Below, piece after piece: positions 1 to 12,480 of a stretch of DNA of 64,000 bases. The translations under genes and the position numbers were made by a program. The DNA comes from Selaginella tamariscina. Lineage: Eukaryota; Streptophyta; Lycopodiopsida; Selaginellales; Selaginellaceae. Each line of letters begins with the position of its first letter. The stretch's first letter is position 1. The notes beneath the pieces were generated by a model. That model was not told where the DNA came from and ran no database searches. It worked only from the letters and a program-made list of their open reading frames with translations. Location of the stretch: the NCBI GenBank assembly GCA_003024785.1, contig PUQB01000031.1, forward strand, positions 372,001 through 436,000. The letters are read 5' to 3'.

Positions 1-742
1 TACAACTTAACCCAACCAACAGGCAGCAGATCAGCTCCAATCTCACCAATAAGATTCTCGGAACCGGACACCGGAGTAAACAGTATTCAGGAGGTCATGC
101 TTGAAGGGATGTCAAAGAAGCTACCAGTGTTCAAGAGAACAAATTCGTGGCTAAAGAGAAAAGGCAGTCGTGATCCAGGCGTACTACATGTATACAGGCC
201 AACTACAAGTACGATTACTTCACAACCGTATTCAGTCACCGAGCCTTCAAGCTCCCCGGCTCCTTCTAGTCATCCGATGCTACACCATTCGAGTCCCGGC
301 TGTATGTATATGTGTGTGTGGTGCACGTCATTGGTTATTTATGCATACATAGGTGGTGTGTATGTATGAATGTAATTTATTTATAGCTTGTGGACATCGC
401 CTGTCCGTATGCATGTGAATACTGTCTACATGTATGAATGTATGCATGGGATATACATGTGGTATATAAGCGACGGATAAGTATGTTGTTGCAGGCGAAA
501 CTCTCGGTCGGGGAAGAAACTGGTTACCTTTCCAAGCTTTTCTGGTGGGACAATTCAATCGGGTACTGGTTCAAGACTCGTGCCAAGTAGTGGTCCGCTC
601 CCTCAGCCGCAACCTTTGCAAGCTCCTTCTATTGATCCTTTGTATAAGTCCGGTCCACTGAATCCGACTCCATCCCCTGGTACTTCACCTTTGTCACCGC
701 CTCGTCACAAGCTGCCTCCTCCACCTTTAAGTTGTACAGGTA

Positions 743-776
<34 letters not shown>

Positions 777-1189
777 TACACACGGACTCGAGCGTATCTT
801 ATGTACTTGTATTTAATGTTATGTAGCATAAGGTAATAATCAATATCGTATGTATACATTAATATACACGTCTGTATGTATTATACGGATGCACAAATAC
901 GCAAATGCATATTTAAACCATTCAATAGTTTCAGGAGAGGAGCCGAAGAAAAACACTGGTGGTGCTCAGACATCAAAGCTTATACCCCATCTGCCCGTTG
1001 GCAAGGCCACATCAGTTGCACAGTCAACATCCACATCAGCAACACCAAACACATCATCATCACAGTCATGCTTCGCCACTCCCTCCACCGCCTCTTTCAC
1101 AGTCGTTTGTGAAGAACGGTAACAAGATGCTACGCAAGAATGAAGAGAGGGTCTCCCCTCTGCCCCTTAGTCTCTCCACCGCACACTAA
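1..1189 (+). CDS. 3' part of an unrecognised Ser/Pro-rich protein gene (partial, enters from the left edge)
   Basis: The frame is open from base 1, so the gene starts outside the window. Three exons fit GT-AG splicing: 1-305, 495-739 and 935 to a stop at 1120-1122. The protein is rich in Ser, Pro, Thr and Gln, with a basic patch (KKLPVFKRTNSWLKRK) in exon 1 and a Pro-rich stretch (PSPGTSPLSPPRHKLPPPP) at the end of exon 2. A second frame in exon 3 (PPPPLSQSFVKNGNKMLRKN, stop near 1189) looks at least as protein-like as the first, so the C-terminus is uncertain and a frameshift near 1080 is possible. No domain is recognised and the sequence looks intrinsically disordered. The exon-2/intron border is followed by a CT/CA microsatellite. 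Confidence 0.5.
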
Positions 1190-2307
1190 ACGTAAGAAAA
1201 CATAAATGTATTAACTCTTTATTTATATAATTATATATGTATATATGATTCTCTCTCTTAAACGTATGTATCTACATGTAATGTATGGTATACACACACA
1301 TTTTACTGTTCATTTAACATAGACTGAATAGTATAATATTATATTATTATTGCTTCGTGTTCGTTTAGTTCTATATTTACTATTGGATTTGAATAAATTA
1401 TTAACTAACCCAGTTTTAAACAATATTAATTATATTATTATCATATTAATGAATATATTTATGTGCAAATTTAAAGATATATTAATTATATTACTGTTGT
1501 TTGCATAAACGCACATAGTATATAGAGTAATATTACTTTAATAATAACAGTAATCATTTAATAGTTAAATTACAGTAGTTATATTAAAATGTATATTACT
1601 AAATATACATTAAACTTTAATTAATTTAATTTAATTTAATAATAAACTTTTATAATCTAGCCTAAAATTAAATAAGCATAGTATGACCAAGAAAATAAAT
1701 AAATTGTGTGTGTGTGTGTTATTAGATTATTAATAAATTTGACTCATAATTAATTTTGATATTTTCAAAACTACATGAACAATGTAGGAATTATATAATA
1801 CTACAAGGTTAGTTTAATATTTCTTCTTAAAATAATTAGCATCCTTTTTTTAGAGATGCCAAACAATGTATAAATTTTGTTATTATATATATGAAAGTGA
1901 TATATAAAAAAATATATATAATTAAGAATACAAAATTAATCAATATGTATATGTTTATTGTAGATTTGTTTATTAGCAATTTGTTCCAAAATTAAGATCT
2001 AAATAATAATTATGTAATAATATTTAAATAATTATTATTATGTTAGTTATTTGTAATTTTACCTTTACATTCAAAAATATGAAATTACATTGGAGATACA
2101 TTAGAAAACATAGAAATATAATATTATTTGCCTTACATACTATTTTAAATTTATTTATTAACTATACTACGAAGTCACATAATAATCCATCTAATATATA
2201 ATTACGATACTCATATAAACTGGTAAGAAGATAGCGTATGTATCTATAATTATTAAACAAAAAGCTCCCAAAAACTATATATATACCAAGTAGATGACGA
2301 CATTTTC
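1190..2307. other. AT-rich spacer without a recognisable gene
   Basis: This is AT-rich sequence between the 3' ends of two genes facing each other (the Ser/Pro-rich gene on plus and clathrin light chain on minus). It contains poly-A/T tracts, a short TG run near 1707 and no convincing ORF. It presumably holds both 3' UTRs and polyadenylation signals. Confidence 0.6.
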
Positions 2308-3255
2308 TCACGCAGAAACTTCAACAGCCGGCGTTGAAGGAACATCTGACGCAGCCTCGTTTTTCTCTTCAGTACCCTCTGTACCTTCTGAAAACATAAA
2401 CACCAAAACTAAGAAAATCACAGCTTTAACTCTCTTTATATATGTATTCTATGTATAAGGTGTGTGTGTGTTTGTGATTCACCATTCTTAGGAGTATGTA
2501 CTCTATGTATAAGGTGATTCACCTTTCTTAGGAGGACGTATTCTATGTATAAGGTGTGTGTGTGTTTGTGATTCACCTTTCTTAGGAGGAGGAGGAGGCG
2601 GCGGTGGAGCGGTCTTCATGTGAGCAGGAGGATTGTGCTTGAGCTTCACAAGCACCTGTCTCATCCGCGTCAAATCTGTACGCTTGCCTGTGAACACAAT
2701 ATAGATTATTAGTATAAAGATAGTTTTACAGCAGCTCTTACTAATGCATAAATTACAGCTACAAACGTGGCTGATCGAAACGAGAGAGTATCGATCGAAA
2801 CGAGAGAGTATCGAACTAGGCTATGCTTATTATTAACTATATACCTGGTTTAGGACCCTGGTTGAAGACGACGGTCACCTTCTTCTTGTCCTTGTCTTTG
2901 CCTCTTTTGCTCTCAATGCTTGGGAGTTCAGTTGGTATCAGTTCCGAGACTGCTTTCCAGTAATGCTTATCAGCGTTCTTGTGAAAATGCTCCTGGTTTG
3001 CTAGGAAAACCTGGAAAACACTCACAATTATACATATGCCAATAGTGTGCGTATATATGTATTACAACCTTTTCCTTGTCGCGGTTGTTGTTCTTCTGCG
3101 CCTCACAATGAGATTTCCTCTTAGCGTAGAAGTTCTCTTTGTACTCGTCAGCCTCCTCAATTATCTGTGCAAGTCTCTCCCTTTCCTTTTGCTCCTTTTC
3201 GGCCAATCGTTCTGCGTTCTGCCTGAAAAATCTCGAGTTCTTATGTACGTACGTG

Positions 3256-3344
<89 letters not shown>

Positions 3345-4023
3345 CCTTCTCCATTCACGAAGCAGGTGGCCTTCTTCAGGCTCCATCTCCTCTGGGGGAG
3401 GAAGAACAGCACTATTACCAGAACCGTAAGTGGGAATAGGCTCCTGAATGAATTCATAGGCCCCTTGATCGTCATTAGCTGCATAATCGTGACCATTTAA
3501 ATCGCTTGCCGGCGAGAATGTACTGAAATCCTGCCTGAAAAACCAATATAACAGGACGCCGTTGTATAACGTTCATATAACATAAAACAAATTGCTACAA
3601 TATTAGTGGTAGTTATACAATTATATAAATGAATACCTATTTTATACCTCTCAGAATTGAATGACTCATCAAAAGGTGACGGGGAATCGATACCAACACC
3701 GTGCTGGCTGTCGAACCCGTTTTCGAACGAAGGTGGTACATATCCTGGTAAAGGTAGAATCATATAGAAACATGTACAATCGTGTGTGTGTGTGTGTGTT
3801 GGACATACTTAAAAACAGCACAAACCTTCAGGTACATCTTCAACGTGCTCATAGCCATCGTCATCTTCTTCCTTGGCATCTTCACCATAGTGAGGCGGCA
3901 TGCGAAAGGAATCATCAAACCTTGCTGAAGATAGACGTGGGTCGAACGTATTGAAATCATTCTCAAATGGCTTGGTCGAATCACCAGGGTTTCTTCACTC
4001 TCATAGTGTTCGTAATCTGCCAT
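2308..4023 (-). CDS. CLC: Clathrin light chain (7 exons; one-base frameshift in exon 1)
   Basis: This is the regulatory light chain that binds the clathrin heavy chain on coated vesicles in endocytosis and at the trans-Golgi. Exons on minus: 4023-3826, 3744-3648, 3534-3346, 3222-3069, 3010-2845, 2687-2577 and 2387-2308. The joined length is 995 nt; one added base gives 332 codons, typical of plant CLCs. Diagnostic pieces are an acidic N-terminus ([13 protein letters not shown]), the [16 protein letters not shown] coiled-coil entry, [30 protein letters not shown] and the C-terminal [20 protein letters not shown] before a Pro run. The annotated ATG gives [12 protein letters not shown] and then leaves the frame that carries the family sequence ([19 protein letters not shown]). 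One C missing from a C run near 3988 explains this. TTTTCTACAG directly precedes the ATG, so a 5'-UTR intron is likely. Confidence 0.93.
2449..2592. repeat. Tandem copies of an exon end plus splice donor in clathrin light chain intron 6
   Basis: A unit that on the minus strand reads as the last codons of exon 6 (CCTCCTAAGAAAG) followed by its donor (GTGAATCAC) occurs about three times, near 2478-2495, 2512-2533 and 2567-2592. The copies are separated by stretches reading TCTATGTATAAGGTG(TG)n. Only the copy next to the intact Pro-coding run is needed for the family sequence. The others lie in the intron and offer duplicate, partly mutated donors. Confidence 0.75.
2774..2815. repeat. 20-bp direct repeat in clathrin light chain intron 5
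   Basis: The unit GATCGAAACGAGAGAGTATC occurs twice head to tail. It lies inside an intron and no function is evident. Confidence 0.7.
3256..3341. repeat. (TA)n-(GA)n compound microsatellite in clathrin light chain intron 3
   Basis: About 11 TA units are followed by about 32 GA units, starting after TACGTACGTG. The same TA-then-GA design is found at 5022-5092 and, on the other strand, at 26520-26594. Confidence 0.95.
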
Positions 4024-4718
4024 CTGTAGAAAATTTAACTTTGTCATTGATTTTCACGCAGAAGAAATGTGTGCAAGGAAAGTCATACAGTCACTATATC
4101 TTAGTTCACAAATCTTTATATAGCTACTATACGACTATGTTTTCTTCAATGAAGTTATCTATAAATATACCACCTTGCTGTGTGTATAATAGTCTGTATA
4201 TACATAAAACAGTAAATACAATACTGAGCATATGGTATTTTACTTGAACATTTCATTAACTATGATCTACTTATTGAAATCACCAAAAGGGTCTATACAC
4301 CAAAAAAAATGTACATAAATACAGATAAAAACCATCTAATCGGTTGAAAAATAAGACAATAAGCTTCATATATTGCATAAGTGTATCAAAAACTAAAACA
4401 GACATTACAGGAGAGAATGCAATAAATCGACAATTTCATACCAAAAACTAAGATTTACAATTAAAAAACAAGGATTAAGAGATAGATTACCACAGAGAAG
4501 CTGGATCTGCTTAGAACTTGACTAGATCGGGAAGAACACCCGCAGATCTACACCTTCACTCTCCAATACCCTAAAAACCCTCAACCTATTCCCAACCCTT
4601 GCCTCCATTTAATCCTCACCGTTAAAGTTAATATTCTCAAGGGTAATTAATCGACAAATATTCTTAGAATCCTAGATAGGAATATGTCGACGAATATTCG
4701 TTAGGGTTCTTGGCAGCT
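4024..4718. promoter_or_regulatory. Shared spacer between divergent clathrin light chain and prefoldin 2 genes
   Basis: Clathrin light chain runs left and prefoldin 2 runs right from this ~700-bp stretch, so it must hold both promoters and 5' UTRs. The part next to the clathrin start appears to be a 5'-UTR intron, with its acceptor TTTTCTACAG immediately upstream of the ATG. AAACCCTCAACC and AAACCCTAA-like stretches lie at 4570-4580 and around 4702. No TATA box could be assigned with confidence. Confidence 0.5.
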
Positions 4719-5021
4719 ATGGCGGAGGCGGCCGAGGGGGAACCCGTGAACGAGCAGGCGGTGGCGGCCAAATGGAGCACGATGAGGACGGAGATGAACC
4801 AGATGCATTCGAAGATCACGGAGCTGGAGATGGAATTGAGCGAGCATGCTCTGGTAATCTCTGCGATCAAGCCCCTCGATCCGTCCCGGAAGTGCTTCCG
4901 TATGATCGGCGGCGTCTTGGTTGAACGAACAGTCGGTGAAGTTCTCCCCGCCGTGCAGGTGTGTCTGTGCGTGTGCGTGTGTGGAACCGGGAATTTTAAA
5001 CATAATGTATGCGATAGTGTT

Positions 5022-5097
<76 letters not shown>

Positions 5098-5992
5098 AGG
5101 AGGGTCTAATATACAGTGTAGAAAATTTCTGTCTCTGTCTACATACATATATAGATAGACTTAGATTGGAATATTGTGTGTAGTTTGTTTAGTTTTTAGA
5201 ATGAAAGAGGTTCTAATTATGACATGGAGTTTATAAACATACAAGTGTCCGTATATAATTTCTCTACGAGGACTAAATATATTACATACATATTTGTACG
5301 TATAATAACTCACAAGAGTACAGAATTCCATATATTTATGCTAGTTTAAAAGATATACTGTGGATTATATATATAACGGATACATGCAAGTATACACAGA
5401 GAGCACTGTGTGTATGCATACCTGCAAGTTTAAATTGAAATATGAGTACACATTTTATTCAATTCTAAGAATAAAAGAGATTGTAATTGTGAATACGGGA
5501 GAATTTGAGTTTATAAAACACAAACTTGTGTCTGTATGTGTATATACCGGTGTATATATATACATGCAAATACCATACGTATTGATACATACCTAGGAGT
5601 ATATTGCATATGCAGGGTGACCACGCAAATGTCCACATATTTATGTGGTTGGCTACACATCTATGTATACATACATCTATTGCGATATAGTCCTGCCTAC
5701 GATATATTATATAATAGCGTATACAGTAATGTATATTTATATATACACTATATGGTTAATAATATGTAGTATGCAGCGGAACAAGGATGGAATTGAGGAC
5801 GTAATTAAGCGGTTGATCGAGGTCTTGGAGAAGAAGAGGAAGGAGATATCCGAGTTTGAGACTAAGTACAAGATTAAGATTAGACGAGCGGATGAGATTG
5901 GTCCAGAGGAACAAGAAGAAGGGCACAAGAACAAGCAGCAAAAGCAACAGCAATCTCAAGGTGGTGTGTTAGTTGGTGCTACTTCTTCGTGA
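4719..5992 (+). CDS. PFD2: Prefoldin subunit 2 (two exons)
   Basis: This is a beta-type subunit of the hexameric prefoldin co-chaperone, which passes unfolded actin and tubulin to the CCT chaperonin in the cytosol. Exons are 4719-4958 (80 codons, ending AVQ before GTGTGT) and 5777-5992 (starting RNKDGIEDV after TATGCAG), 151 residues in all, the usual size. The first coiled coil (EMNQMHSKITELEMELSEH), the beta-hairpin core (DPSRKCFRMIGGVLVERTV) and the second coiled coil (VIKRLIEVLEKKRKEISEF) are in the family order. The C-terminus is Gln/Lys-rich and ends GVLVGATSS, as in other plants. No frame problem was seen. The ATG at 4719 was chosen because it starts MAEAAEGEPVNEQ, which fits the family N-terminus. 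Confidence 0.95.
5022..5092. repeat. (TA)n-(GA)n compound microsatellite in the prefoldin 2 intron
   Basis: About 12 TA units are followed by about 23 GA units. It lies just inside the 818-bp intron. Confidence 0.95.
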
Positions 5993-6194
5993 GTCGTTTT
6001 TTTACTTATTGTTTACGTCTTACATTTTAATTCTTAGTTTAGCATACTCTTTATTGTGCTTTTGATGTATTAAGATGTAGATGAGTCCTGTGTTTACCAT
6101 CGTTGCCACCTGATTCTCTTACATGTATCAGAATGTGTGTACAAGAGAAATATACACACTTATATTCTTAGAATATTATTACTTATATTCCTAG

Positions 6195-7137
6195 AATATT
6201 ATTAAAAAGGAAAACGAAACTTATAATACCCGGTATGCCAAAGCGTCAGAGAACGAATCTGATAGAGCGCGTCAACGAGGTTGCAGAGTGCTTGCAATGT
6301 GCAGCGTTCCTGGTGCGCACTACGGGTGGGAAAGCTGCAGCTCACGACGTCCTTGATTGTGTTTAGAGTGGCCATGGAGGTGGGTGCCATACAAGGTGGG
6401 GTGACACCAATGCGCATGAACTCATTGCTGATTTACGTGTTGGCACGAACTTGTTGTTGTCGTCCAAGGATTCTACTGGAAGAATCCCGAGAACAACCTG
6501 GTATGTTCTCGAACTAAAAGACAACTTGTAACACATTCTTAAATATTTGGATTTCCAGGTCACAAAACACTTCTTGTACTTGTTTATTTCAGTTAAGAGA
6601 CTGGTCTACGTCCTCCTATGTGACTGGAACTCTCAAGGCTCATGGAAAAAGCTATAAGAAACAGGTTAGCTCAATACTTTGTTTTATTGACATCACTCAT
6701 CTGTTTCTTGCGTTGTTCTACATTTGAGTAGGCTCCATTGTGAACGTAGGCTCAAGCAGTTCGTTAGGTGGAGGAATGTTTACGGGAGAGCTTTGTGCTC
6801 AACCATTGTCAGTGATTGACGAGTAGTGCATGTAAGGCCAAGGTTCACTGGGACATACTTCAATGATTTTGGGACTCATGCTCAAACGCTGGTGGCCAGA
6901 TTTAACTTGAACCTTCTGTCGGTATTCGGGGTGAGTTCACATAGGTCCTTATTCTACCCTTCAAGAGGATCAGTTGTGATTTGTACGAGGTCCAACTGCA
7001 TGAGGCCTAGGGGCAGCAAAAGAAAGCGGTAGGAAGCAAAGGAACCATTATTCTGGTAAGATAAGGCCAGGCACCCTCAATGGGGAGAGCCACGGTGGGC
7101 TGCAGCAGTGCCATGTGTGCGGAGATGAGTGAAGGGT
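6195..7137 (+). pseudogene. Exon-like remnant, identity unknown
   Basis: A plus-strand frame starting at 6235 reads MPKRQRTNLIERVNEVAECL and, after an in-frame TAG near 6364, continues as DTNAHELIADLRVGTN and SSKDSTGRIPRTTW. A further segment, 6592-6663, is bounded by TTTATTTCAG and a GTTAGC donor and reads LRDWSTSSYVTGTLKAHGKS. Codon texture suggests former coding sequence broken by stops. I do not recognise the protein. The rest of the stretch up to 7137 gives no clear frame. Confidence 0.25.
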
Positions 7138-8720
7138 GTTGGCAAAAAGGAGGCTTCGTACAGAAACAGGTATCCTAGAATATACTTAGATATTCTCAGA
7201 TTTGACATTGCATTTTAACATTGCCAAACTAAGTTATAAATAATGTGAAAAGATGTTAGATTCAAGTGAATGTTACCATTCACATCTACTGGCGAAAAAG
7301 GACGTGTTTAATGAAGTTTAGTTAGTTAGACCTATCACATACCTATAGGCGTTGAGGTGCATAATTCCTTTTATAGGCAATCAACAAGTGATAAGCCTCA
7401 TTGTTGCTAAGAACATGCCACTATAGAAAATATGTGACATCTAGATTTAATTAAAAAAAACCCAATTGTAAACAAAGTACATATGAAAATAAGGATTCCA
7501 ACTCTTCACCTTCTGAAAGCATGTGCAATTGCAACATAAAGACTTGGAAATGGTTATGACTTACGAGACAATAAATTTCCATATGCTCCACTTTCATACC
7601 ATTAATGTCCTTTAAACTTTTTAGTTCTTCTTTTACTCTTTTTGACAACTTGTTGGGTGTTGTGACAAAACATCCGTTGTAACTTAGCACTCGAGTAGCC
7701 CATATTCCTCTTAGTGACAATGGAGTTTTCTACCTGAGTGTGGTAGTTGGCTGCACATTCGGTCCTCTCAGTGGCAACAAAGTCTTCTCTTTTAGTCGTA
7801 CTATTGCTTGTTTAACTCTTCATCCTACTTATAAAAATGTAACCTTCTCAACTATTAAGTTTGTTTCTTTATAAAAAGACCACACATGAGGCGTTTGGAC
7901 AACCTATATGAACGATCCATGCATAGGGATGTTTGTGACATGTGGAAAGTCAAGGGCAAAACCATATCATTTGGTGCATATGTTTAATGTTTTCAAAAGC
8001 CTTTGTATAACATCTTGTCCCAAGAATCCCAGAGCAAGAACACATTGTGGATACCTAATGAGGCGATTGCAAAGAGTACCTTCCTCTTCTATAATGCCCA
8101 AATACTTCACATGGTTGAACTTTTTAATTCCTTATATAGCCTAGTTCGTTGGGTGCACCTGGCTTTTTTCCACCTCTTGGAATATAAGTTTTTTCCTTTT
8201 AAAATTTGGAATCACTTGCTTTGCATAGTGTGATTAAAATTCATCAATGTTGTGCATTCTAATCACACTGTTTAGACAAGAACATTAGTCAATGAGAGAC
8301 ACAAACTTTCTTGTTGATAATTTACATTAGACTCTATTAATGAGCATATCCTTGGAAGCTTCAAATCTTGTAAACCTTGCTTTCAATGGTGCCTTCACCT
8401 TCCCAATTTGCAAGATGACATTCATGAGATATAGCATTGTGGCCTCCAATAACGGTACATGCTTTGTTAATTGTGCCCTCTTTTGTTCTTACATGAATCA
8501 CCTATGAATTGTTTGTGGTTAGCATGTTTTCCCAGCTTTTTGAGGACTACCCTTTTCAGAAAGTGGTCATTGACCATGGCTATGCTTGAAAGAGCTAGGT
8601 GTTGTAGAAGATGTTTTCGTTCCACTAGGTATATGGCGAGAAGCAAACCCATTTAAATGTCAGTGCCTTAGTTGAGGGATCATCTTCTTAAACAAACTTT
8701 TTTCTCTATTAAAGTTTTAT
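7138..8720 (-). repeat. Dispersed decayed repeat, copy 1 (remnants of minus-strand coding sequence)
   Basis: This stretch is clearly similar to 25067-27310 in the same orientation; for example, 7700-7790 and 25590-25710 share a run around GCACC-TTCGGTCCTCTC-GTGGCAAC. On minus, broken frames read like old protein, e.g. HLLQHLALSSIAMVNDHFL and ILKGKNLYSKRWKKARCTQR, with many stops. It is a dead mobile-element type, most likely a transposon of unidentified class. No terminal repeats or target duplications were found. Confidence 0.5.
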
Positions 8721-10240
8721 AAACAAGAAAAATGGTGCCTATATAATTAATATGATAGTTTATAAATACTTATGAATGCATTTGGAGAATTATAATATTA
8801 TTATTAACTAGCTAACATGAAAATATATTGTATATATGATTTTATAAGACATCATATTTATAATATATTCATATAAATGTATATATTCATAATTACTTCA
8901 CAAAAAAAAAAAAACTTTTACATTAATCCAATGACTGTAAATATTATTGATATTTACATCCTTTTAGTTAAAGTAAGAACAAAAAAATCTCAATTATGTC
9001 TCTCACACATACTCATGTAAAAAAGCATTTCATAAGTTTAAAATTTCCTAATGGTACTAAAAATTTTATAACAAAATGAAACCAATAGAAAAGGTAAAAT
9101 ATATAAAGTGGTGAAAACAAAAAGTAACTTGTAGTATTGAGATCTACAAAATTAATGGTTCATTATAAAGTGTTAGTTAAACTTGATATGTAAGGTGTTA
9201 ATTAGACTTGATATGTGATGCTATTTAGGAAATATAACTTAACTTGGTTGAAGTCGTTAAGTAAATTACTTAGTAAAATTAAATTTATAATTTAATTTTA
9301 TATTAGTATATTTACCTTACCAAAGGTTTTTACTTAAATGTGGAAATTTCATTATCCGCCGTGGTAGAGGAATGGACATTAAATAAGAACATTATTATTT
9401 ATCTTTAGTTTACTATGTACTAATTAATGTTAATTAATTTTATTAATACATACTCAATAAATACAAATGGTGATCTATCCTTTTTCTTTTTTTAATAATT
9501 AATTTTATTTTAAATAACAGAAAAGTTAAAGTAATGAAATTTAAAATAAATTATAGTGTTGGGATGGGAAACTAAATATTTAAAGAATGTAAAAAATATT
9601 ATGTAAGGTCCTTGCAATGGATCTCCTCTTTTAGTAACTAATTCTTTTATATTTAAAATTAATTATTTCTATTTAAAGCAATATATATATATATATATAT
9701 ATACACAATTAACTCTTCCTAATTTAATAACTATTCTTTTGTTTTCTTAAATAAATAAATAAATATTTAAAAGTATGTTTCAATATATATATGATCAACT
9801 TTAAATTAAAATATTCGTAATATTTTATCCAATGGAATGAGTTAGATTTAATTTAAATCTTAAACTTTATAACATATTATTATCTATTTATAAAATGTCT
9901 TAATTATATCTTATTAAATGATATAATACATCTTAAATTGGATAGTTTAAATTTTATTTCAAAACTTAATGTAACAATCATCCAAATTAATTGTTTAAAG
10001 TATATGATCAATTTAAGTTAAAACCAAGAATAATTTATCTAATTGAATTAATTAGATTTTTATTTCAATCTTAACTTTTTCTTAAAAAAAATAATAGTGA
10101 AAATTCAATTATGCTTTTAATATATTATAGAGATATGTTATTTATTTAAAAATGCTATTCAATCATAATACCTAGTAAATTGATTTCAATAATAAATTTA
10201 ATAATCATAAAATTTTAAAATATTCTAATAATATGGGTTC
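8721..10240. other. AT-rich stretch, nothing recognised
   Basis: This is very AT-rich sequence with poly-A/T runs and an AT microsatellite at about 9681-9702. No frame or repeat border could be supported. Confidence 0.6.
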
Positions 10241-10599
10241 TCGATGCTAAAGACTTATTTCTTTATCGATAACCAATATGTTGCTTTGGTAAAGGTTAGA
10301 GACATTCATAAGAAGGGCATAAAATTAATAAAAACCTTGAACATATGTTGTGTGGAAGAAAAATGGATGGAAGTAGATTTTCAATACACATTTTATATTG
10401 AATTTATTATACATATAATTATAAGCTACAACATGTATATTTAAATTAAGATTTACATTTGCTCTTATATTCAACTTAAAATTTAACATTTGCTTTATAA
10501 TGAGAAAATAATTAAAACAAATATACATGTAGGACATCCAATGAAGCTTTGTATATAAAGTCTTCTTCTCTAGCATGTATCATATGATATTATCCAAAA

Positions 10600-12480
10600 T
10601 GTTGTATGCCACCCTTATTTCTATGTTTGTGAAAGGGTAACATCCACTAGCCTTTTCCAAGATCTTCTTTGCCGCATCAATTTGGATTGATACTTTTTTT
10701 TATGTTAATGGTTATTTTGTCTTATGAAGGCAACATGATAAACATGTTAATGACACCATCTTTGTTTTTTTCTACAAGGGTCATCTTCATGCTTTCAAAG
10801 TGCATATTCAATTTGTCAATGGCTTGTATTAAAGGGAGAAGAAAAATTGATTTTACAAGGTCATGTCCTTTGGAGCACACACCAACACTTTTTCCATAAT
10901 GAAATACATGTCTTTCTTTTGGCCATTTACATGTAGATCAATGTCTTCGATTACATCTAGGTCCCCATAACAAGCTTGCACACAACATCAAAAAGTCCAC
11001 CATGATCTTTTACATTTGATTTGTAGACATTCACTGTCATAAGTTATTTTACAAATAAGCCACCCATTTATTTGTCAAGTAATTATTAATTTTGAGGCTT
11101 TCCTGCAAATTTGCAAAGGTAGACTCAACTCCAATTCACCCTTCCCTCTTTGCCATCAGAAGCACCCTATTCGAGAGGGCCTCCTTTGTTTTAGCCTCAG
11201 GCAAAGGCTATTATTATTTAAATAGCCTTTTTCTTGGTTGACCCTAACGAACATTGTCCTTATGCGAGATGAAGAACAATTCATCATTTGTTATTCCTTT
11301 AGTGTTCCTTATTGTGTAGCCCTTTGCTCCTATTTGTTGTGGACCCTTGGAACTTTTTGCTTCATCCTTAGGTCATTTCTTTTTCTTCTCTAGTGCAACC
11401 ACATATACCTCATAGTGCTTTTTCAAAACATTCATCCATAGGTTGAATGTTTTGTCATTGGTCATCAAAATGGGCATAAGATTCTGTGAATTCAATATGT
11501 CAAAGCTGGACATGAACATGTGATGGAAATTTGACAAAACCACATATTCTTGCGAGAGAAAGAGTCATTATTAACCTAATAAGAATATAATATACATACT
11601 TTTAAATTTGATTTGCATGGTTGCAGTCGTTTCATATCATCTTAGACTAATACTATTAGTGAATGAGTGTTTCAAACTTGTCTTCATTTTTCTTGTTATG
11701 TAGTTTTGAAAGCTCCAATAGTGTGGGTCTTTTCTTATTTTCATTCACTAGACAATAATCCTTAAAACTGAAATTGTCACTTATCTCCTTTCTAACCTCA
11801 TCCACCTAGTCCTTATCAGCTAGGAAAAGTTAAAGTGCTTACTTAAAGATGAGAATATAACCATGGACCTTCTCATTTAACCATTGCTACATGACTTCTT
11901 TTCCTTTTGGCACATCCTCTTCTTTAGGATATGTGTATACAGGATCATCCTTATGAACAACTTGAAAATCAAGGAAATGTATCACGTCTACAACTTTTGG
12001 AACCAATGGATTGTTATGAATTGTCTTTGTGAGTCTGATAAGCCTCAGCTGGTTGATCTGAATATGGTTGTAACACTAGTCTATTGTGCATTTGTAGATT
12101 AGGATACTAAAAGAGGTCATGTGATTGGCATGATAGTACAATTGCCACAATTTATTGTTTTCTGCCAAATGATCAATCCTATCTTTAACCACATTATGTT
12201 TTCTCTTTTCTCTAATGGATTTCTTTAGCACTTCTTGCAAGATGATTGCGAGTTGATTGTTCATTTTTGGCAAATCATCAAACTCCCACTCTTTATTGAT
12301 CTGGTTCAAACCCAATAGGTCTAGAGCCATATTTTTCCCGATGAACTTTTTTGCTACCTCCAATAATGCTGTGAATACAACACTTACTAGACCATAGCGC
12401 ATATAATTCTTGATTGGTGAGTTGTAGGTTGAGAAGTAATCCACCTTTTCAACTATGATGACTATCTTAGCATTCATGTC
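10600..12480 (-). pseudogene. Decayed mobile-element-like coding sequence on minus
   Basis: Long minus-strand stretches look protein-coding but are interrupted. The best is a 133-codon open stretch at 12477-12076 (ALLEVAKKFIGKNMALDLLG, EWEFDDLPKMNNQLAIILQE, RKHNVVKDRIDHLAENNKLW). Further on, near 11460-11260, MTNDKTFNLWMNVLKKHYEV is followed by stops and then AKSSKGPQQIGAKGYTIRNT. The composition (Lys/Asn/Leu-rich, helical) is unlike the cellular genes here. I do not recognise the family; a dead transposon or retroelement protein is the likely source. The 12480-12890 stretch next to it has no frame. Confidence 0.35.
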
